Of a DNA stretch of 64,000 nt, positions 51,547-60,590 are shown piece after piece. How positions within the stretch are numbered: the stretch's first letter is position 1; each line of letters starts with the position of its first letter. The stretch is from Streptomyces hawaiiensis (lineage in GTDB: Bacteria > Actinomycetota > Actinomycetes > Streptomycetales > Streptomycetaceae). The notes beneath the pieces are model-generated. The model worked only from the letters and a program-made list of their open reading frames with translations, did no database searches and was not told the origin of the DNA. A program made the position numbers and the translations under genes. The stretch spans positions 6,262,001 through 6,326,000 of the forward strand of contig NZ_CP021978.1 of NCBI RefSeq assembly GCF_004803895.1, in the 5' to 3' direction.

Positions 51547-52692
51547 ATGACGAACAAGACAGACCCCAGCGGCGACGTCCGCCTCACGGGCATAGCCAAG
51601 ACCTACGGCGCCTTCACCGCCGTGCACCCGCTCGACCTGACCGTGCCGCAGGGCTCCTTCTTCGCCCTGCTCGGCGCCTCCGGCTGCGGCAAGACCACCA
51701 CCCTGCGCATGATCGCCGGCCTGGAGGAGCCCACGTCGGGCACCGTGCACCTGGGCGACCAGGACGTCACCGCGCTGCCCCCGTACAAGCGGCCGGTGAA
51801 CACGGTCTTCCAGTCGTACGCCCTCTTCCCGCACCTCGACATCTTCGAGAACGTCGCCTTCGGCCTGCGCCGGCGCGGCCTGAAGTCGGTGAAGAAGCAG
51901 GTCGAGGAGATGCTGGAGCTCGTGCAGCTCGGCGAGCAGGCCCGCAAGAAGCCGCACCAGCTCTCCGGCGGCCAGCAGCAGCGCGTCGCCGTGGCCCGCG
52001 CCCTGATCAACCACCCCAAGGTGCTCCTGCTCGACGAGCCGCTCGGCGCCCTCGACCTGAAGCTGCGCCGCCAGATGCAGCTGGAGCTCAAGCGCATCCA
52101 GACCGAGGTCGGCATCACCTTCATCCACGTCACCCACGACCAGGAGGAGGCCATGACGATGGCCGACACGGTCGCCGTGATGAACGCGGGCCGCGTCGAG
52201 CAGCTGGGCGCGCCCACCGACCTCTACGAGAACCCGCGCACCACCTTCGTCGCGAACTTCCTCGGCACCTCCAACTTCATCGAGGCCGAGGTCGACTCCA
52301 GGAGCGGCGAGGAGATCGTGCTGAAGGCGGGCGGCGGCAAACTCGTCCTGCCGGAGGCGCGCTGTTCCGCGCCCACGACGACCGGCGGCAAGGTGCTGGC
52401 CGGCGTCCGCCCGGAGAAGATCTCCCTCACCCACGCGGACGACGCCGGCGCCATCCCGGAGGGCCGCAACCGCATCACGGGGCGGATCGCCGACTCCAGC
52501 TTCATCGGCGTCTCCACGCAGTACGTCGTCGACAGCCCGGTCTGCTCCGACTTCGAGGTCTACGCCCAGAACATCGACCGGGACCCCCGCCTGGTGCCCG
52601 GCGCCGAGGTCGTCCTGCACTGGAACCCGGCCCACACCTTCGGCCTGGACGCCGCCCAGGACGCCGACGCCGGAGTGGAAGAGGCGGCCTGA
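51547..52692 (+). CDS. polyamine ABC transporter ATP-binding protein
   Basis: 381 residues from ATG 51547, better spaced from GGGGG than GTG 51538, which overlaps the previous stop. Walker A GASGCGKTT, Q-loop FQSYALFPHLDIFENVAFG, signature LSGGQQQRVAVARAL, Walker B LLLDEPLGALD, switch THDQEEAMTM. The C-terminal TOBE domain (VLAGVRPEKISL) is PotA-like. The stop overlaps the permease ATG. Confidence 0.93.
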   Translation: MTNKTDPSGDVRLTGIAKTYGAFTAVHPLDLTVPQGSFFALLGASGCGKTTTLRMIAGLEEPTSGTVHLGDQDVTALPPYKRPVNTVFQSYALFPHLDIFENVAFGLRRRGLKSVKKQVEEMLELVQLGEQARKKPHQLSGGQQQRVAVARALINHPKVLLLDEPLGALDLKLRRQMQLELKRIQTEVGITFIHVTHDQEEAMTMADTVAVMNAGRVEQLGAPTDLYENPRTTFVANFLGTSNFIEAEVDSRSGEEIVLKAGGGKLVLPEARCSAPTTTGGKVLAGVRPEKISLTHADDAGAIPEGRNRITGRIADSSFIGVSTQYVVDSPVCSDFEVYAQNIDRDPRLVPGAEVVLHWNPAHTFGLDAAQDADAGVEEAA

Positions 52693-53621
52693 TGTCGACA
52701 CTCACCGAGGCGCCACCACCCCTCGCGCCGCAAGCCCCCGAACCGAAGCCCCCGAAGCGCAGGGGCCGCTGGACGCCGTACTGGCTGCTGCTGCCCGGCA
52801 TCCTCTGGCTGGTCGTCTTCTTCGCGCTGCCGATGATCTACCAGGCCTCCACGTCCGTGCAGACGGGCTCCCTGGAGGAGGGCTACAAGGTCACCTGGCA
52901 CTTCGCCACGTACTGGGACGCGCTGTCCGCGTACTGGCCGCAGTTCGTCCGCTCGGTGCTCTACGCCGGCACGGCGACGATCCTGTGCCTGCTGCTCGGC
53001 TACCCGCTGGCGTATCTGATCGCCTTCCGCGCGGGCCGCTGGCGGAACCTGATCATGATCCTGGTGATCGCGCCGTTCTTCACCAGCTTCCTGATCCGCA
53101 CCCTCGCCTGGAAGACGATCCTCGCGGACGGCGGCCCGGTCGTCGGCGCGCTCAACACGCTGCACGTCCTGGACGTCACCAGCTGGCTCGGCTGGACCGC
53201 CGGCGACCGCGTCCTCGCCACGCCCCTCGCGGTGGTGTGCGGTCTGACGTACAACTTCCTGCCGTTCATGATCCTGCCGCTCTACACCTCACTGGAGCGC
53301 ATCGACGGACGGCTCCACGAGGCCGCCGGCGATCTGTACGCACGCCCCTCGACGACGTTCCGCAAGGTCACCTTCCCGCTGTCGATGCCGGGCGTCGTCT
53401 CCGGCACGCTGCTCACCTTCATTCCGGCGGCCGGTGACTACGTGAACGCCGATCTGCTCGGCTCGACCGACACCCGCATGGTCGGAAACGTCATCCAGAC
53501 GCAGTTCCTGAGAGTGCTCGACTATCCGACGGCCGCGGCGCTCTCCTTCATTCTCATGGCGGCCATTCTGCTCATGGTCACGCTCTACATCCGCAGGTCC
53601 GGGACGGAGGATCTGGTCTAA
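52692..53621 (+). CDS. polyamine ABC transporter permease (PotB-like)
   Basis: 309 residues. After a Pro-rich cytosolic N-terminus come six helices (YWLLLPGILWLVVFFALPMI and others). The EAA loop is LHEAAGDLYARPSTTFRKVT. FFTSFLIRTLAWKTIL is typical of PotB. It pairs with the next permease. Confidence 0.92.
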   Translation: MSTLTEAPPPLAPQAPEPKPPKRRGRWTPYWLLLPGILWLVVFFALPMIYQASTSVQTGSLEEGYKVTWHFATYWDALSAYWPQFVRSVLYAGTATILCLLLGYPLAYLIAFRAGRWRNLIMILVIAPFFTSFLIRTLAWKTILADGGPVVGALNTLHVLDVTSWLGWTAGDRVLATPLAVVCGLTYNFLPFMILPLYTSLERIDGRLHEAAGDLYARPSTTFRKVTFPLSMPGVVSGTLLTFIPAAGDYVNADLLGSTDTRMVGNVIQTQFLRVLDYPTAAALSFILMAAILLMVTLYIRRSGTEDLV

Positions 53622-54422
53622 ATGCCCTTCGTCAACTGGCTCAAGAGAAATCTCGTCGTCCTGGCGGGACTGCTGACCCTCGGCTATCTGCTCCTGCCGA
53701 ACGTCATCGTGACGGTGTTCTCCTTCAACAAACCGAAGGGGCGCTTCAACTACGAATGGCAGCAGTTCTCCCTGGACGCCTGGAAGGATCCGTGCGGCGT
53801 CTCCGGACTGTGCGGATCGCTGTCCCTCAGCCTCCAGATCGCGTTCTGGGCGACACTCGGCGCCACACTCCTCGGCACCCTGATCGCCTTCGCCCTGGTC
53901 CGCTACCGGTTCCGCGCCCGCGGCGCCGTGAACTCGCTGATCTTCCTGCCGATGGCGATGCCCGAGGTCGTCATGGCCGCCTCGCTGCTCACCCTGTTCC
54001 TCAACATGGGCGCCCAGCTGGGCTTCTGGACGATTCTCATCGCCCACATCATGTTCTGCCTGAGTTTCGTGGTCACGGCCGTCAAGGCGCGTGTGATGTC
54101 GATGGACCCGAAATTGGAGGAGGCGGCACGGGACTTGTACGCGGGCCCGTTCCAGACCTTCGTCCGGGTCACGCTGCCCATCGCGGCTCCGGGCATCGCG
54201 GCGGGCGCCCTGCTCGCCTTCGCGCTCTCCTTCGACGACTTCATCATCACCAATTTCAACGCCGGCTCGACCGTCACGTTCCCCATGTTCGTCTGGGGCT
54301 CGGCGCAGCGCGGAACGCCCGTTCAGATCAATGTCATCGGCACGACCATGTTCGTCGTCGCCGTACTGTTCGTCCTGGTTTCCATGCTCGCCGGAAACCG
54401 CCGCAACAGACAAAAGGCTTAA
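53622..54422 (+). CDS. polyamine ABC transporter permease (PotC-like)
   Basis: 266 residues; ATG directly follows the previous stop. Six helices, EAA loop LEEAARDLYAGPFQTFVRVT, and SFDDFIITNFNAGSTVTFPM, a PotC hallmark. Forms the channel with the PotB-like protein. Codon use is slightly less GC-rich here (AAATTGGAGG, AATTTCAACG) than in neighbours. Confidence 0.92.
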   Translation: MPFVNWLKRNLVVLAGLLTLGYLLLPNVIVTVFSFNKPKGRFNYEWQQFSLDAWKDPCGVSGLCGSLSLSLQIAFWATLGATLLGTLIAFALVRYRFRARGAVNSLIFLPMAMPEVVMAASLLTLFLNMGAQLGFWTILIAHIMFCLSFVVTAVKARVMSMDPKLEEAARDLYAGPFQTFVRVTLPIAAPGIAAGALLAFALSFDDFIITNFNAGSTVTFPMFVWGSAQRGTPVQINVIGTTMFVVAVLFVLVSMLAGNRRNRQKA

Positions 54423-54440
54423 CCGTAGGGAGTTGACATC

Positions 54441-55859
54441 ATGGCCCCGAGCGCCATGAATCAGTGGACCCGTTCGCTTTCCGACGCCCAGCCGGTCCCG
54501 TACTGGCTGGACGACCCCGGCCGGCCCCGTCCCGAACCCGCCCTCACCACCTCCGAGACCTGCGACCTGCTGGTCGTCGGCGGCGGCTACAGCGGGCTGT
54601 GGACGGCGCTGATCGCCAAGGAACGCGACCCGCAGCGGGACGTGGTGCTGGTGGAGGGCCGCGAGGCGGGCTGGGCCGCCTCCGGCCGCAACGGCGGGTT
54701 CTGCGCCGCCTCCCTCACCCACGGCCTGCCCAACGGCCTCGCCCGCTGGCCCGACGAGATCCACAAGCTCCAGGAGCTGGGCGACCGCAACCTCGACGCG
54801 ATCGAGGCGGCCGTCGCCCGGCACTCCCTCGACTGCGACTTCGAACGCACCGGCGAGATCGACGTCGCCACCGAGCCCTACCAGGCGCGGGAACTGCGCG
54901 AGTGGCACGAGGAGACATCCCGCCGGGGCCTGGCCGAGGGCGTCGAGTTCCTGGACGCCGACGCCGTACGGGAGCAGGTCGACTCACCCACCTTCCAGGC
55001 GGGCCTGTGGGACCGCAGGGGCGTCGCCATGCTGAACCCGGCGAAGCTCGCCTGGGGCCTGAAGCGGGCATGCGTGGAGCTGGGCGTCCGCGTCTACGAG
55101 CACACCCCCGCCCTGACCCTGAAGCCGTACGGGGCCGGCATGGCCGTACGCACCCCCTACGGCCGGATCCGCGCCCGCCGGGTCGCCCTCGGCACCAACA
55201 TCTTCCCGAACCTGGTCAGACGCGTCCGCTCGTACACCGTCCCGGTCTACGACTACGCCCTGATGACCGAGCCGCTCACCGCCGGGCAGCTCGACTCGAT
55301 CGGCTGGAAGAACCGCCAGGGCCTCGGCGACAGCGCCAACCAGTTCCACTACTTCCGCCTGTCCGCCGACAACCGGATCCTCTGGGGCGGCTACGACGCG
55401 ATCTACCCCTACGGCGGCCGGGTCCGCGCCGAGTACGACGACCGCCCCGAGACCTACGCCAAGCTCGCCGGGCACTTCTTCACCTGCTTCCCGCAACTGG
55501 AGGACGTTCGCTTCAGCCACGCCTGGGGCGGCGCGATCGACACCTGCTCCCGCTTCTCGGCGTTCTTCGGCACCGCGCACCAGAGCAGGGTGGCGTACGC
55601 GGCCGGGTACACCGGCCTCGGCGTCGGCGCCACCCGGTTCGGCGCCGAGGTGATGCTGGACCTGCTGGCGGGGGAGCGCACCGAGCGCACCGAACTGGAG
55701 ATGGTCCGCAAGAAGCCGCTGCCGTTCCCGCCCGAGCCGTTCGCCTGGACGGGCATCGCCCTCACCAAGTGGTCCCTGGCCCGCGCGGACGCCCAGGGCG
55801 GTCGCCGCAACCTGTGGCTGCGCACGATGGACCGGCTGGGGCTGGGATTCGACAGCTGA
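54441..55859 (+). CDS. FAD-dependent amine oxidase, gamma-glutamylputrescine oxidase-like
   Basis: 472 residues from ATG 54441. DAO-type FAD binding: CDLLVVGGGYSGLWTALIAK and the acidic strand end VVLVEGREAGWAASGRNGGF. The C-terminal FAD motif is AGYTGLGVGATRFGAEVMLD. The N-terminal QPVPYWLDDPGRPRPEPALT is a usual start in PuuB-like oxidases. With the ABC importer and dehydrogenase it would oxidise putrescine or a derivative, releasing ammonia and H2O2. No glutamylputrescine synthetase is in the window, so the substrate is uncertain. Confidence 0.87.
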   Translation: MAPSAMNQWTRSLSDAQPVPYWLDDPGRPRPEPALTTSETCDLLVVGGGYSGLWTALIAKERDPQRDVVLVEGREAGWAASGRNGGFCAASLTHGLPNGLARWPDEIHKLQELGDRNLDAIEAAVARHSLDCDFERTGEIDVATEPYQARELREWHEETSRRGLAEGVEFLDADAVREQVDSPTFQAGLWDRRGVAMLNPAKLAWGLKRACVELGVRVYEHTPALTLKPYGAGMAVRTPYGRIRARRVALGTNIFPNLVRRVRSYTVPVYDYALMTEPLTAGQLDSIGWKNRQGLGDSANQFHYFRLSADNRILWGGYDAIYPYGGRVRAEYDDRPETYAKLAGHFFTCFPQLEDVRFSHAWGGAIDTCSRFSAFFGTAHQSRVAYAAGYTGLGVGATRFGAEVMLDLLAGERTERTELEMVRKKPLPFPPEPFAWTGIALTKWSLARADAQGGRRNLWLRTMDRLGLGFDS

Positions 55860-56000
55860 TCGACCGAGTGTGATCCGGTTCACCCCAACGAGCTGCCGGA
55901 ACCCGCGTAATGACCGGGGGGGAACCCCCGTCTCCCTCGTGATGGCCTCCGGACGCCCCGCGCGTCCGCGAGATCCGCGAGAGAGAAGGGGGTCTTTCCG

Positions 56001-56471
56001 ATGACCGGTCCGAAGACGGCGGTCGAGTGGCTCGCATCCGTGGCACCCGACCCCGAGGCCTGCCGCTGGGAGTGGGAGCGCAACCCGCTCGGGGTCGCGC
56101 TGCTGCCGGCAGGCAGCGCCTGGGACGTGCTCATCCTGCCCGGCGAACTCGGTTACGCCACGCTCGACGTGCTGAGCCGTGTCCTCGACCGGCCGGGGCC
56201 CGTGCTCGTCGACTTCGGTGACGCGCGCATGGGTTTCTTCGTGCCGCCGGGCACCGCGGCCCGCTGGCTCGGCACGGGCATCCGCACGGCGGGCGCGGGC
56301 ACCTGGATCGTGGTGCCGTACCCGGGCCGTTCCTCACCCGGTGGCGTCCGCTGGCTGGTCCCACCGGACGGCTCGGGCCTGCTGACGGATCCGGCCCTGC
56401 TGGAACTGGCGATGCACGAGGCGGCGGCGGGGCTGGCGACGGAGAACGACGGTCAGGGCCCCGGTGCGTGA
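56001..56471 (+). CDS. hypothetical protein
   Basis: 156 residues, GAGAGAAGGGGG upstream. Gly/Pro/Trp-rich soluble protein: WERNPLGVALLPAGSAWDVL, VLVDFGDARMGFFVPPGTAA and PYPGRSSPGGVRWLVPPDGS. The pattern of short strands with a conserved Asp resembles small bifunctional primase-polymerase N-domains seen in Streptomyces; this is weak. Its last 19 bases overlap the convergent PAP2 gene. Confidence 0.65.
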   Translation: MTGPKTAVEWLASVAPDPEACRWEWERNPLGVALLPAGSAWDVLILPGELGYATLDVLSRVLDRPGPVLVDFGDARMGFFVPPGTAARWLGTGIRTAGAGTWIVVPYPGRSSPGGVRWLVPPDGSGLLTDPALLELAMHEAAAGLATENDGQGPGA

Positions 56472-57124
56472 GACCGCCCGGGTGTCTTCGCCGTCCCGAC
56501 GAACAGCCACAGCGACGACAGGAGCACCGCGCACAGACACCAGCTGCCCACCACGTCCAGGGGCCAGTGGTAGCCGCGGCGGACCAGGCCGTAGCTCGCA
56601 CCGAGGACGAGAGCGACGCAGAGGGTGATCAGAGCGCGGCGGGCCAGGGCCGTGCGGAGCCAGGGGAGCAGGAGCAGGGTCGCGGAGCCGTAGGCGATGG
56701 CGGCGGTGGCGGTGTGGCCCGAGGGGTAGTAGCCGGTACCGGGCGGGACGGCCGGGGTGCCCGGGCGGTCGGTGAGCACCTTGAGCGGGACGACCAGCGC
56801 CGGGACCAGGGCCATGAGCAGGGCCGCCGCGGCGACGGGCAGCCACCAGCGGTCCGCGCCGGCGCGACGGTGGCGTACGGCGACGTATCCGAGCGCGACG
56901 GCGAGGACCGGGACCGCGACCTGGATGTTGCCCAGGTCGGCGAGGAGTTCGGAGCAGCGGTCCGGGTTCACGAGGAGGCGGCTGAGGCGCTCGTCGAGCC
57001 GGACGAGCGGGCCGTCGGCGACGACCTGCCAGGTGATCAGGGCGAAGAGGAGGGCCGGAAGGGCGAGCAGGAGGGCGACGGAGCCCGGGAGCGTGGCGCG
57101 TTCCTGGTTCGCGGAGATCGGCAT
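56453..57124 (-). CDS. PAP2-family membrane phosphatase
   Basis: 223 residues from ATG 57124. The three phosphatase motifs are present: KVLTDRP, YYPSGHTATAA and LVRRGYHWPLDVVGSW, with the catalytic His in each of the last two. Five or six helices (VALLLALPALLFALITWQVV and others). These enzymes dephosphorylate lipid phosphates such as phosphatidate or undecaprenyl diphosphate outside the membrane. The substrate is not known. Confidence 0.9.
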   Translation of the reverse strand: MPISANQERATLPGSVALLLALPALLFALITWQVVADGPLVRLDERLSRLLVNPDRCSELLADLGNIQVAVPVLAVALGYVAVRHRRAGADRWWLPVAAAALLMALVPALVVPLKVLTDRPGTPAVPPGTGYYPSGHTATAAIAYGSATLLLLPWLRTALARRALITLCVALVLGASYGLVRRGYHWPLDVVGSWCLCAVLLSSLWLFVGTAKTPGRSHAPGP

Positions 57125-57180
57125 GGGGCACAGCTTGGCACGAGCACAGACGCCGACCAGCGGCCCCTGCGGAGGATCAC

Positions 57181-58872
57181 GTGAACCAGCCGTCCCACGA
57201 CGCCGGCCTCTTCGACCACTGCCCCTGGCTCTTCGCCGGACAGGCCTCCGAGGAGCAGCGCGCCGCACAGGATCAGCGGCAGCAGCGGCTGCTCGCCGGG
57301 CCCGGGGAGGTGCGTCTGGGCGAAGGCTGCTTCGTGGCGGAGACGGCCGCGGTGTACCCGGACCTCCTGCACCTGGGCGACCGCTCGTACATCGCGGCCC
57401 AGGCCTACGTCACCGGCGAGATACGCACGGGCGCCGACTGCACCGTCAATCCCTTCACGGTGGTGCGGGGCACCGTCACCCTCGGAGACGGGGTGCGCAT
57501 CGGCGCGCACAGCTCGCTGCTCGGCTTCAACCACGGCTCCGCGCCCGGCCTGCCGGTCCATCAGCAGCCGGTCACCAGCCGGGGGATCACGGTCGGTGAC
57601 GACGTGTGGATCGGCTCGCACGTGGTCGTCGTCGACGGGGTCACCATCGGCGACCACTGCGTCGTCGGCGCGGGGGCGGTCGTCACGAAGGACCTGCCGG
57701 CGTGGTCGGTGGCGGCGGGCAACCCGGCGCGCCGGATCCGGGACCGGCGCGAGCCGCGCGGGACGAAGCGCCCGGCCGGCACCGAGACCCTCGCCGAGGA
57801 ACTGGCGGCCTTCGCCGAGACCGCCCGGGCTCAGGCGACCGATCTGCTGAACCGCTCCTGGCGTCCGGACACCGGCCGCTACGCCGACCGGCCCGGCAGC
57901 GAGCCGACCGTGCGGGCCCACTGCGACGCCGTCGAGATCGCCGACCTGCTCCTCGGAGACGTACCGTCGCACCTGCCGGCCGCCGGGCACGTCGAGCGGC
58001 TCCGGGCGTCGCAGGACCCCGCCACCGGTCTGGTCCCCGAGTACGGCGCGGCCCCGCCGCTGCCCGGACCGGCCGGGCTGCCCGAGGACGACGGGCCCCC
58101 GGCCTATCACGTGCTGTGCGTCGGCTACGCGCTGGACCTGCTCGGCAGTTCCTTCGCCCACCCGGTCCATGCGGTGCGGACCACGACGGCCGACCGGCTG
58201 GTCCGGCACCTCGGCGCACTGCCCTGGGACGGCCGTGCCTGGCACGCCGGGGCGTGGGTCGACTCCTGGGCCACCGCCGCGCACTGGAACCTGTGCGCCG
58301 GAGGCGAGGCGGCCGCGCCGGGCGCGCTGGAGGCGCTGTTCGGCTGGCTGCACACCCACGCCGACCCGTGGACCGGGATGTGGGGCTCACCCAGCCAGGA
58401 GTCCGGGCGCCTGCAGATGGTCAACGGCTACTACCGGCTCACCCGCGGTTCCTTCGCCCAGTTCGGCCTGCCCGTGCCGTACCCGGAGCGTGTGATCGAC
58501 ACCGTCCTCGACCACGCGCGCGACACCCGCCACTTCGCGCCCGGCCGCGAGAACGCCTGCAACGTCCTGGACGTGATCCACCCTCTGTGGCTCTGTGGCC
58601 GGCAGACCACGCACCGTGGAGAGGAGACCCGCGCCTGGGCGGCGACCCAGCTCTCCGCCGCCCTGCGCCGCTGGCACCCCGGCCAGGGCTTCGGCTTCGG
58701 CCCCACGTCCGACGGCACCGGGCCGGGCCGTGAACCCGGGCTGCAGGGCACGGAGATGTGGCTCGCGATCATCTGGCTGCTCGCGGATGCTCTCGGCCTG
58801 GCCGACGTCCTGGGCTACCGCCCGCGGGGGATTCACCGCCCGGAGCCCGCGCCGACAACCGAAAGGCAATGA
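57181..58872 (+). CDS. left-handed beta-helix acyltransferase fused to a C-terminal helical domain
   Basis: 563 residues from GTG 57181. Residues 40-190 form a hexapeptide-repeat acyltransferase (VRLGEGCFVAETAAVYPDLL, then ITVGDDVWIGSHVVVVDGVT and VVGAGAVVTKDLPAWSVAAG NPA-type end). Residues 210-550 are a separate helical domain (GAWVDSWATAAHWNLCAGGE, GSPSQESGRLQMVNGYYRLT, NACNVLDVIHPLWLCGRQTT) resembling an alpha/alpha toroid. O-acetylation of a sugar with a bound glycan domain is inferred. Divergent from PAP2. Confidence 0.78.
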   Translation: MNQPSHDAGLFDHCPWLFAGQASEEQRAAQDQRQQRLLAGPGEVRLGEGCFVAETAAVYPDLLHLGDRSYIAAQAYVTGEIRTGADCTVNPFTVVRGTVTLGDGVRIGAHSSLLGFNHGSAPGLPVHQQPVTSRGITVGDDVWIGSHVVVVDGVTIGDHCVVGAGAVVTKDLPAWSVAAGNPARRIRDRREPRGTKRPAGTETLAEELAAFAETARAQATDLLNRSWRPDTGRYADRPGSEPTVRAHCDAVEIADLLLGDVPSHLPAAGHVERLRASQDPATGLVPEYGAAPPLPGPAGLPEDDGPPAYHVLCVGYALDLLGSSFAHPVHAVRTTTADRLVRHLGALPWDGRAWHAGAWVDSWATAAHWNLCAGGEAAAPGALEALFGWLHTHADPWTGMWGSPSQESGRLQMVNGYYRLTRGSFAQFGLPVPYPERVIDTVLDHARDTRHFAPGRENACNVLDVIHPLWLCGRQTTHRGEETRAWAATQLSAALRRWHPGQGFGFGPTSDGTGPGREPGLQGTEMWLAIIWLLADALGLADVLGYRPRGIHRPEPAPTTERQ

Positions 58873-58879
58873 ATTCCCC

Positions 58880-59206
58880 TCACGGAATGGCCTCGATCCG
58901 CTGAAGGTTGTCCTCGCCCCATTCCCCGAGCGGCGCCATCGCGGCATTGAGGGAACGGCCGAATTCCGTCAGCGAGTACTCCACCTTCGGCGGAACCTGC
59001 TGGTGCACCTCCCGGTGCACCAGACCGCTGTTCTCCATCTCCCGCAGCTGAAGAATCAGCACCCGTTCGCTGATGCCGGCCACCGCGCGCCGCAACTCAC
59101 CGAAGCGTAAAGGGCCTTCCCCGAGCGAGAACAGAATCAGACCCTTCCACTTGCCGCCCATGACGGCGATCGCCGCATCCAGCCCACACGTGTACGTCCG
59201 CTTCAT
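58880..59206 (-). CDS. HxlR-family transcriptional regulator
   Basis: 108 residues from ATG 59206. A winged-helix protein: CGLDAAIAVMGGKWKGLILF has the conserved N-terminal Cys, then RFGELRRAVAGISERVLILQ and LREMENSGLVHREV. HxlR proteins sense aldehydes or redox signals. It is divergent from an imine-reductase-like gene, and the dyads between them are its likely sites. Confidence 0.92.
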   Translation of the reverse strand: MKRTYTCGLDAAIAVMGGKWKGLILFSLGEGPLRFGELRRAVAGISERVLILQLREMENSGLVHREVHQQVPPKVEYSLTEFGRSLNAAMAPLGEWGEDNLQRIEAIP

Positions 59207-59236
59207 CCTTCGCCCCTCCATACGAACAAAACTGTC

Positions 59237-59262
59237 AGTACCCGAGAAAAAAGTAGGTACTT
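59237..59262. promoter_or_regulatory. HxlR-type operator in a divergent promoter
   Basis: AGTACC (59237-59242) and GGTACT (59256-59261) form a dyad, and AAGTAGGTACTT (59251-59262) is a palindrome in itself, in an AT-rich patch. TACTT/AAGTA dyads are usual for this family. It lies 31-56 bases before the regulator's start and 60-85 before the reductase ATG. Confidence 0.65.
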
Positions 59263-59321
59263 GAGGGAATGTACGCGACCACCCAGCATGGATTCCCGTA
59301 CGGAGAACAAGGGAGAGAAAC

Positions 59322-60203
59322 ATGGCTGGGGACAACCGCACGCCAGTGACCGTCATCGGGACGGGTTCGATGGGCCGGGCACTCGCCGGAGCGTTTCTGG
59401 CGGCAGGACATCCGACGACGGTCTGGAACCGCACCCCGGCCCGAGCCGAGCCCCTGGTGGAGCAGGGAGCGGTGCACGCCGCGTCGGTCGCGGACGCGGT
59501 CGGGGCGAGCGGGCTGGTCGTGACCTGCCTGACCACCTTCGCGGACACCCGCGCGGCGCTACGGCCGGCCGCCGGGGCGCTACGGGGCCGGGCCCTCGTC
59601 ACCCTGAACAGCGGTTCCCCCGCCGACGCCCGCGAAACGGCCGCCTGGGCCGGCACGCACGGCGCCCGCCTGCTCGCCGGCGCGGTCAAGAACGTACCTG
59701 CGGCGGTGGGAGAACCGGACACCCTCCTCTACTACAGCGGTGACCGGGGCGTCTTCGAGGAGTACGGAGCGACTCTGAGGGTGCTGGGAGGCGACACCCT
59801 CCACCTCGGGGAGGAACCCGATCTCGCCGCGTTGTACGAGATGGCCGTGGGCGCGATGCTGCTGCCCGCGCTCGTCGGCTTCTTCCAGGGGGCCGCCGCC
59901 GTCCAGGCGCGGGGACTGCGGGTGGAGTCGATGGTGCGGTTCGCGGGCAAGTGGCTGGACATGATCAAGGCACTGCTGCCGGTCTACGCCGCGGAGATCG
60001 ACAGGGGCGACTACAGCGACGGCGCGAGTTCGGTGGACCTTTTCCTCGCGGGCGCGGCCCATGACGCGGACCTGGCGGAGGAGGCGAACGTCGACACCGC
60101 CTGGCTGGTACCCCTGAACGACCTGTTGCGGAGGGCGGCCGAGGCGGGTCACGGCCCGCACAGCGTCTCGGCACTCACCGAGATGCTCAGGAAGGGGGCG
60201 TAG
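59322..60203 (+). CDS. imine-reductase/beta-hydroxyacid-dehydrogenase-type oxidoreductase
   Basis: 293 residues, GGGAGAGAA upstream. Rossmann motif VTVIGTGSMGRALAGAFLAA and NADP-type WNRTPARAEPL. The C-terminal helical domain (LYEMAVGAMLLPALVGFFQG, LVPLNDLLRRAAEAGHG) matches imine reductases, which dimerise by domain swap. The usual proton donor position is not resolved by eye. Controlled probably by the divergent HxlR protein. Substrate unknown. Confidence 0.85.
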   Translation: MAGDNRTPVTVIGTGSMGRALAGAFLAAGHPTTVWNRTPARAEPLVEQGAVHAASVADAVGASGLVVTCLTTFADTRAALRPAAGALRGRALVTLNSGSPADARETAAWAGTHGARLLAGAVKNVPAAVGEPDTLLYYSGDRGVFEEYGATLRVLGGDTLHLGEEPDLAALYEMAVGAMLLPALVGFFQGAAAVQARGLRVESMVRFAGKWLDMIKALLPVYAAEIDRGDYSDGASSVDLFLAGAAHDADLAEEANVDTAWLVPLNDLLRRAAEAGHGPHSVSALTEMLRKGA

Positions 60204-60211
60204 AGGGAGGT

Positions 60212-60251
60212 CGGCCGCCCCGGAACAGGGGGGGTGGTTCCGGGGCGGCCG
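60212..60251 (+). terminator. terminator after the reductase
   Basis: CGGCCGCCCCGGAAC (60212-60226) and GTTCCGGGGCGGCCG (60237-60251) form a perfect 15-bp stem, loop AGGGGGGGTG, 9 bases after the stop. Confidence 0.88.
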
Positions 60252-60590
60252 TCCGGACCGGAACGTCGCGCGCCCCGGGGGGTTTGGGGCGGGCGACTGT
60301 CCGATCGGTGAGGAGATCCAGAGCCTCAGGCTCCGGTTGTGTGCGCGAGGGCACGACCAGGTCGAAGCTGGGGAGGCCCCGGCCTGATGTCACCCACAGT
60401 CCCCTGTGGGCGGGGTGTATCTCTCATCTGGGTAGAACCTACGACAGGGGCGGGGCGCAGGACAGGCCGTAGGGCCCCCTGTCATCCACCTCGCACACCT
60501 TCTTCACAGGCTCTGCAGCTCGCCGCCCCGGTAGCGGAACCGGGGCGGCTCACCTGCCCGGACGGTGGCTCAGATGCGCGCGAGGGCGGT
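60252..60590. other. intergenic stretch, no gene recognised
   Basis: About 340 bases between the terminator and the end of gabT. Short frames exist but none is coding-like. GC-rich direct motifs (GGGGCGGG) occur; no RNA gene or repeat was recognised. Confidence 0.5.
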
